The notes under the pieces are model-generated. The model did not search any database. It had not been told where the DNA came from and saw nothing but the letters and a program-made list of their open reading frames with translations. The position numbers and the translations under genes were made by a program. Of a stretch of 64,000 bases of DNA, positions 57,561 to 64,000 are shown in pieces. The stretch spans positions 824,001 to 888,000 of the forward strand of contig BSBM01000822.1 in NCBI GenBank assembly GCA_027924585.1, read 5' to 3'. The stretch's first letter is position 1. Every line of letters starts with the position of its first letter. This DNA comes from Larix kaempferi (taxonomy: Eukaryota; Streptophyta; Pinopsida; Pinales; Pinaceae).

Positions 57561-59676
57561 TGTAATGTCCCTTTTTAGAAATTTATTTAAATGGTGAAAA
57601 TTTCAATTTTTCCACTAGTTTGACCCTTGACTAGTATTGGTTTCTTGATCTCCAAATGGCTCCAAATGCTCCCAAATTGTCACAGAAGGTATATGGATGG
57701 TATTAGGACATGATTATGAGGCTCATGGATGCTTTATAGTCTTCAAAAGGCTTCTGCAACTCTCTTTAGAATTCTGGCCAAGGTAGGGGATTTGACTAGC
57801 AGTTTCTCTTAACTAGTATTGGCTTCTTGATCTCCAAATGGCTCCAAATGCTCCCAAATTGTCACAGAAGGTATATGGATGGTATTAGGACATGATTATG
57901 AGGTTCATGGATGCTTTAGAGTCTTCAAAATGCTTCTGCAACTCTCCTTTTAATTCTGGCCAATGTAAGGAATTTGACTAGCAATTAGGGGTTCAATTCC
58001 CCAATGGGTAGGTGTTGGAAATGGCTGTCCAAATGCTATGGGACCCCCTCGAATTTCTGAACAGAAGCAGGGGATATCTAGGGGACATCAATAGGCTCTC
58101 ATATGCATCACAATTCAGTTTATAAGTCTGCTACAACCCTCTCAAATCAGATACAAAAGATTAGTTTCGACCTTAGGGGAAATGATAGTAAATCTTCACA
58201 AATGGTTATGAAACTTAAGAATATTGCTCCAAATGCTTGTATAATGAATATGAAACTTCTTCAGCATATTAATGGCACTCCATACAACATTAATACATCA
58301 AACATTGACTGAACCATTTGAATTTGATACCACTTCAAGTGAAAATAACAAGGTATTGGGGAAATGACACCATTTGTTCATAGTTTAGCATTTTTACATC
58401 AAATCTCTTTGAGTTTCGACCTGAAAGTCTTCTGAGCAGTAAAAAAAGAGTATATATATCAGATTACAAAGATATGGGGCCTCAAGAGCTATCCCAAAGA
58501 GTTCATCACCTCAACAAGTGCGCCTCTCCTCAAGGAGCAAGAATATGCCAAGAAATAGAAGAATGGTTGTAGAAGCAAGCTGGAAGAGATGTGACCATGA
58601 GCTGCCCTGTAGCTTCAACCTATAACAAAAGACTCCATTGTAGCTCCAAATGAAAGGTCTGAATGGCCTTTCCAATTCCCAACTAGGATGGGAATCTTTC
58701 ACCCTCGAAATTGCTGCTAAGGCAAGTAGAGTAGCACTCCACTAGCTCTCCTCTCCAAATGCAAAATGCAAATTCTGAAAATGATCAAAAGCCACCATCC
58801 TTCTTTGTTATTGTCTTTTATAAACTTCTAAGGTCCTCCATGGGTCAAATTCCTTCCAAGAGCTTCATGCCAACTCAAGTTGGGAAGAGATTCCCAAGTA
58901 TTCCACTTGTCCTTCCAATTCTAGCCTCCTTCTCCAAATTCGAATTGGTGTCTCTTTGGCTGCCCTAACTCACTTGAGCGCCCTCTTGGAGGCTATTTTT
59001 AGCCCTGACATGTCATATATGTCAGATGTCAGCCATCAGGTCTGATTTGTGTCATAGGTGTCATAGCATCTTCATCATTGTTGTCATGGAGCTAGGGAAT
59101 CTAGCCCAAGTGTCCCACTAGCTCCAAATTGCCTCTTCCTCTTCCATGGGAGTTACTCTTCCTCTACATTTCGACCTCATTGAGTCATGCCAAGTATTAT
59201 TCCCTTCCAACTCATCCCAAGAACATTGGACTTCTCATGGATTCGAATTAACAAGAGGAGGATGCCATGTGGCATAGAAAATCTAGCTTGTGTGGGTCCC
59301 ACATCCTCCATGTGGCTTCATGATCAATTGCCACTTTGATTTTCCCTTGTATTTATTTATTTAGATCCTTTATTAAATATTTATTCCATTCTAATGTCCA
59401 AACATCATTTATTAACCCCCTTATTTCAAATCCCAATGCTTCCACCCCCAACCTAGGGAACTAGTAATTTTCCTCCATGACAGTTCATTTGGATGGGTAT
59501 ATTACAAACTTTGAATTGGGAATTTCTCTTAATGTGACCCACCTTGTCCATTTGGATCTAATTTCACATTATTACTAACTTGGACATCATTCTTGGCAAT
59601 TATTTGACAAACCATCATGAGTATGGCCAAGGGGCTTAGGCCATTGTGACCCAATGCAAAATTTTGGGACATGACA
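57561..59676 (-). mobile_element. Solo LTR of the element B family, TSD CTTTC
   Basis: A 2,116-bp sequence opens TGTAATGTCCC and ends GGGACATGACA, as do the LTRs of element B. It aligns along its length with them, including the shared ACATGTCATATATGTCA segment near 59010 and the closing GACCCAAT...GGGACATGACA. A perfect 5-bp duplication CTTTC flanks it (57556-57560 and 59677-59681), and there is no internal region. It therefore arose by recombination between the two LTRs of a former full element. It carries a near-perfect internal direct duplication of about 185 bp (units starting near 57625 and 57811). Confidence 0.94.
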
Positions 59677-59681
59677 CTTTC

Positions 59682-61230
59682 ACTCAAGATATTCGCCCCC
59701 TCTAGCATGGTGACACATCCCTATCAAGGAATGCACCATCCTTCATGATGAATGTGCCCTATTCAAGAGAGATCTCAATCCAATCCTTGATCAATCCTTT
59801 TGGCTCCCTTCTAACTCATCTTTAATTGGAGACTAGATTGCCACCACTACAGCTGACTGAAACATGTCCCAGACATGTTCCCTGATTTATGGGATTGCTG
59901 ATTTTTCCCATTTATTTACTATTATTATGCCATTTTCGAGAGAAAATCAATTTAAGTGATAAATAATCACTAATTTGACTCTCAAAGTGGGTTTAGGGGT
60001 AAAGTGGGTGCTCTGGGTTAGAAAATGAACACCTCGATGGCAAATTCCACCTCCTAACACCAGTTCTATGACTTTTTGATTTTTTACATTAAAAACATTA
60101 AAAACTTCTTCGTTTTTACGAGAAATTTTTTTATTAGTGGAAAATTAAAATAACCTAGGGGGGACCTAGTGCATGTTCATAAGACTAAAAAATGATGACT
60201 AGCATGGTAATATACATAGACACTTAGACTTTAATAACCTCCTAAGGCCTAACCTCCAAGACAAATACTCCAGCTTTGGAGGTGTGAGTGAAAAACTTGG
60301 AAATTATAAGTCACTGAAAAGCAACAAATAATTACCAAGGAAAAAACATATTGGATTAACGTGTTGATGACTAAGTCCTAGGAAAGTTAAGTCTTTTACT
60401 TAAGTCCTCATGCTACGTCAACTTATTGCAATTTCCCTGAGGGGTATGAACATGCACAAATTTTGAAAAGGGTCAGAATTGGCCTGCACGGACTTCTGAA
60501 CACTGACTATGAACAAGAGACTTGTTCACACTTTGGAGGCTCACTAAAAAATCCAACTAAGTACAACTTAGGTGGTAACATCTGTCTCCAACTGCGGGAC
60601 GTGTGCTCGATTTGGTCTTTAGGCAAGGAGAGGATGCGAGAACTCTAGAATCTCTGGTAACTTTCTATAATCTGTAAAAACATCTCAACATGACAAGCCA
60701 ACTTTCAATAGCACAAGATTTATAAAGGAGAATGAACCATAAGTTGCGTTTATTCGAAACAAATATAGAAATGAAATTAACTAAGGAAAAAGACTATCAT
60801 TCCTAAGTATAGAAAATAAATGCATAAAGTAAATGCTCACTTTAAGGAGCTTATTTCCTATTCTAAGCATGACATAATCAAAATGTTAAGTGAAATGATA
60901 AATCCAATGCAACCATCTTAACATTTTATCAGTATTACAATTTTTTTCTTTGTGTTTGGTTACCAGCCAAAACAAGGATACCCTTATTAGGAAATGCACA
61001 CCTGTGTGATGATTCAAGATGGGAGGTCATAAATGTGCATAATATCATCAAACTGCTTCCCAAATTGGCAAGTCCTCCTGTAGGCTTCTTTTATCCAAGA
61101 TGGACCTTTGCATGTGAGGATGAAGGCTGCGATTGATATTCCACTGATTGCACCACATATGACTGTTCACTGCACTGCTTCTCCAAGTCTTCATTGTTGA
61201 TACTCATATATGGCTTTGACTGATCATATG
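59682..61230 (-). other. Element G sequence of unclear role (LTR remainder or internal)
   Basis: No coding domain is supported. It should contain the inner border of G's left LTR and the purine tract, but I could not fix either. The candidate tract is the run GGGGGAC on the plus strand, or its complement, near 60158; neither has a convincing LTR terminus beside it. Confidence 0.4.
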
Positions 61231-62265
61231 AATAATCTAGATGTTCCTCTTCCATATCAAGATTCCCCAATTTCTCAAGACCACACTGCCTTCTTTGGAT
61301 ATATCAAAGATGGGCTTTTCTAAATCCATCCAATATTCATCATGCCCATCCTTGTAAATGAAGAGGGAGTCTTCATCTATTGCATCACATCCATGACTAT
61401 ACCCATCCTCATGTTCAGAATAATCATCCTCAGAAGGTTTGGTTTCAAAGGTATTACAAGGAGTAAAACTTTCCAAAAATTCATCACTAAGTGGAGAACA
61501 TGGAGGAGTGTCATCATACATCATACAAACCTCATCATGAGTTTCTTTATAGGCTTCTGTAATGGTTTCTTCTTGAGGCGGATTTGGAGTACAAATGTGA
61601 TCATCATCACTGAAATAAACTTGAGAACACTCCAAATCTTTAATGTTTTATGTCATGGTGATATGAAGGGGATCTTCAACAATGTCTTCAATGGAGGGTG
61701 CTGCATGAAACTCTTCAATGGGATTATCATGGATCTCTTCTTGAGGCAATTTCGGAATATACATGTTATCATCTTTACTGAGATACTCTAGAAGTAGCTC
61801 CAAGTCTTCAATATTATTTATGATGGAAATATGAAATGGGTCTTCAACAATTTATTCAATCAAAGGTCCTTCATGATACTCAGTCTCAGGCAAGTAGTAA
61901 GTAAAGATCCTTTTAAAGAGCCTTTCCAAACATTTCATACTACCCCCATCATCATGCCAAAGTTTCAAAAATATCCAAAGGAAGCTTGAAAGGGAGGTGA
62001 TACATTTATCAGGAAGGCCCTCAAAGAATCAATAGTAAACGTCTCCCTCCTAAAGAACATTGAAGTCAACTAGCAACTGAAGGAAAGACTTGATGTGCCA
62101 GATGGATGAATCACCATTTCCATGAAAGACTGAGAGGTAACTAGATACATCCTCACCATTATGATAGTTAGGAAAACCTGGGATGTTTGAGAAGTCAATG
62201 GGAGGAAGTTCACGGGAAATATGAGCACCAGCTTCTTCATTATCCATATCAACTATCAGAGGCAT
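61231..62265 (-). pseudogene. Element G gag-like gene, degenerate
   Basis: Reading leftward from 62265 (MPLIVDMDNEEAGAH), the frame contains PPIDFSNIPGFPNYHNGEDV and WHIKSFLQLLVDFNVL, a gag-like capsid pattern. After two stops near 62050 and 62030 it continues as FFEGLPDKCITSLSSFLW and LFKRIF. Then comes an acidic part built from repeats of the form EDPFHISI..IEDLE..SKDD..PxPPQEE. The last open part, 61635-61237, is highly acidic (SEDDYSEHEDGYSHG, DEYWMDLEKPIFDIS). No zinc knuckle, protease or RT follows. It resembles gag of gypsy-type elements only in pattern; identity at family level is not established. Confidence 0.65.
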
Positions 62266-62620
62266 ATACTGAAAATATTCATGAAAGGTGTCTTGTATTG
62301 AATTAGTGGAGCTGTCAAATAATGGCTTTAAATATTTTTACTGTGTCGCATGGGTTCATCTATACACAACAAGTCTTCACAAATTTATGAGAAAACATGG
62401 TTTTATCCCTTCAATGGAGTCGTCACGTGAGAAGAAAAATATGCATTTAAAAACTCTCACAATGTTAATTTTTGCTTTTCTTTGTAAATTTATAAATATT
62501 GAAAAAGGTTAGTGGAGTAGCCATATGAAAATTTAAATATCTACTCTAAAGATACATCAAACAAAGCAAAAACAAAAAAGGAGAAAAGAAAAAGTCGTAC
62601 TCCGGAAATAAAAAGATTTA

Positions 62621-62638
62621 TCCTCGGCAACGGTGCCA
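62621..62638 (-). other. Element G primer-binding site
   Basis: The minus strand reads TGGCACCGTTGCCGAGGA, five bases inside the TG of the right LTR. It closely resembles the TGGCGCCGTTGCCGGGGA class attributed to tRNA-Asp priming in plant gypsy elements. Confidence 0.8.
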
Positions 62639-62643
62639 AAAAA

Positions 62644-64000
62644 TGTTGTCACCTGATGCGCACCTCGAGGTTAGCGTGGTTGAAATCTTCAAGCCATTGG
62701 GTGCGACCTTGGGGGCAAGTCCCGAGTCAAGAGCTGTCACTTGATTCTTGACTCCTCCGTCTAGGCCAACTCCTAGCGAAGCCAAGGGGGGTGGTCCCTA
62801 ACAAAATAATCTAAGACTGATCATTCTACAAAAAGGAAATTTATTCTAGGAGTTTGAAATGTACTGAAACAAGAGAGCAATGACAACTTATAATTTTAGG
62901 AATAATAGCATGTGAGATAGTTTAATCCATGACACATAGTTGATTTAAGTAAATGTGATTGTGAAGTAGACCGGTGCCAATAAATTTAAGTAGTTGTTGT
63001 TGAAACGAAAATGTTGTGCAAATGCTTCTTGATAGTTTTAATTATTATGATGAGTTGATTAAAGTGGGTTAATTCTTGTTTTGCCCACTTAGCCTTTATT
63101 CTCAATGGTGAGTGCAAAAGCAACTATACCAGGTGTCCAATGGGGCGAGACATAAAGTTTGCTTAGAGTAGCCTCTTGACTTCGTAGTAAGTTCTTTGCG
63201 AACCCCTCACTTTGACAATACAAGTTTTGGTGGATTTTCCTATCAAACTAGCCGCTCGAATTCCTTTCTGATGGTTAACCACAGACCAAACAAGCCTGTG
63301 ATGGTCACCATAGCATACGGGGATAAGAGCCAGATTCGTTACTCTCTTATTGCAAAATGAAAAAGGAACTGAAATGAAATTAAACTAATCTAAGAATAGA
63401 AACTAACTAAACATTAACAACTGAAAGAAGAAAGCAAAAAAAGGTCACGCCATGAAAATGACGTAGATCCCCAGGGGGGATGGAGTCTGGGCCTTGCGTA
63501 GCCCACTTGCCTTTATTGTTATTTTGCAAATTTTGAGGTGGATACCTTTGGTCCTTTTAAATGAGGAACCAAAGGTTTACAAGGTTTTACAGACTTGACT
63601 TCGAGGAAAGCTGGGTGCTCTGGGGGTTCTGGATGGCCTGGATCTTCGATTTTTGCAACACCTCCTCTTACCTGTTCATCAAAAGTGAAAAATCAACCAC
63701 CTTTTATGCACCAAATGTGCTAAATAAAGTGCTAAAAACATAAAAATTTTCTAGCTTCTATACTTAGAAAAATAATTGTTTCATGCAATTAGAAGCTAGA
63801 TTTAATGGTTAGATCTACTTTGGAAAGATGTATTGCTTTGATAACTTAGATCTAACTTTGAAAATGCAAACTAGAAAGATTAGCTTCAGATCTGAAGAAA
63901 GATTAGCTTCAGATCTGAAATGAAAAGAGAAAAAGCACTTATTCTAGGAGTTAGAGAGATGATGATAAAAAACGCTGAAAAGAAACATTTGCAATTAATT
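62644..64000 (-). repeat. Element G right LTR (5' LTR), partial
   Basis: This is the partner of 55545 onward and runs off the end of the window. By eye the match is good, with frequent transitions and a few short indels. Near 63878-63918 a 23-bp word (GAAAGATTAGCTTCAGATCT and neighbours) is duplicated here but single in the left copy. Confidence 0.85.

Larger units (their letters stand above)
55545..64000 (-). mobile_element. Element G: gag-only LTR element with tRNA-Asp-type primer site, right LTR cut by the window
   Basis: Two long similar sequences open TGTTGCCACATGATGCGC (55545) and TGTTGTCACCTGATGCGC (62644). Left of the second lies, on the minus strand, TGGCACCGTTGCCGAGGA (62621-62638). 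This is close to the tRNA-Asp-type primer site known from Athila/Tat-like Ty3/gypsy elements. The right copy is therefore the 5' LTR, transcription is leftward, and the element continues past 64000. A TATAAAAG box on the minus strand at about 57423-57431 lies in the left LTR. The internal region shows gag-like sequence but no pol. The left LTR's internal boundary is unclear, and a B-family solo LTR (57561-59676) interrupts this part. Confidence 0.82.

Noticed and set aside
61342-61791. 149-codon plus-strand ORF
   Set aside because: It overlaps the gag-like minus-strand frame of element G, whose acidic codons leave few stops on the opposite strand.

Overview
This is a gene-poor, AT-rich nuclear window from a seed plant with a large, repeat-filled genome. 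A conifer or other gymnosperm is my inference; nothing in the sequence proves it. Almost everything recognisable is retrotransposon. I delimited six LTR-type insertions and one LINE from their ends, and found several relics. Exactly matching target-site duplications (TSDs) were found for element A (TGATA), B (GATTG), E (TGGTG), F (ACTTG), a solo LTR (CTTTC) and the LINE (16 bp). Only one host gene is visible: two 5' exons near 50.6-51.1 kb encoding a probable plastid-targeted N-terminus.

Layout. 1-3.5 kb: nothing recognised. 3.5-16.3 kb: an unidentified minus-strand coding-like sequence ('ORF-X') split by Ty1/copia element A (4970-15521, minus strand). A carries a 3.1-kb internal tandem duplication and a duplicated leader with a second primer-binding site. 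16.3-16.8 kb: a plus-strand ORF of unknown family. 17.1-22.9 kb: element B, a minus-strand LTR element with 2-kb LTRs and no pol. 24.4-27.8 kb: a heavily decayed Ty3/gypsy gag-pol on the minus strand. 27.8-46.9 kb: a nest. Copia element C (plus) is broken by copia D (minus); D's LTR is broken by an L1-type LINE (plus); the LINE's ORF2 is broken by a small copia derivative E (minus); D's 3' end is broken by copia F (plus). 49.4-50.25 kb: two minisatellites just upstream of the host gene. 50.55-51.06 kb: host exons 1 and 2. 51.1-55.5 kb: unassigned, possibly intron. 55.5-64.0 kb: element G, a minus-strand gag-only LTR element with a tRNA-Asp-type primer site; one LTR holds a solo LTR of the B family and the other runs off the window.

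No autonomous element appears functional: each pol carries stops, frameshifts or deletions. The informative content is the insertion order, the rearrangements inside A, E and F, the ORF interrupted by A, and the single host gene. No tRNA, rRNA, CRISPR or bacterial-type features were seen. All divergence statements are by-eye counts.
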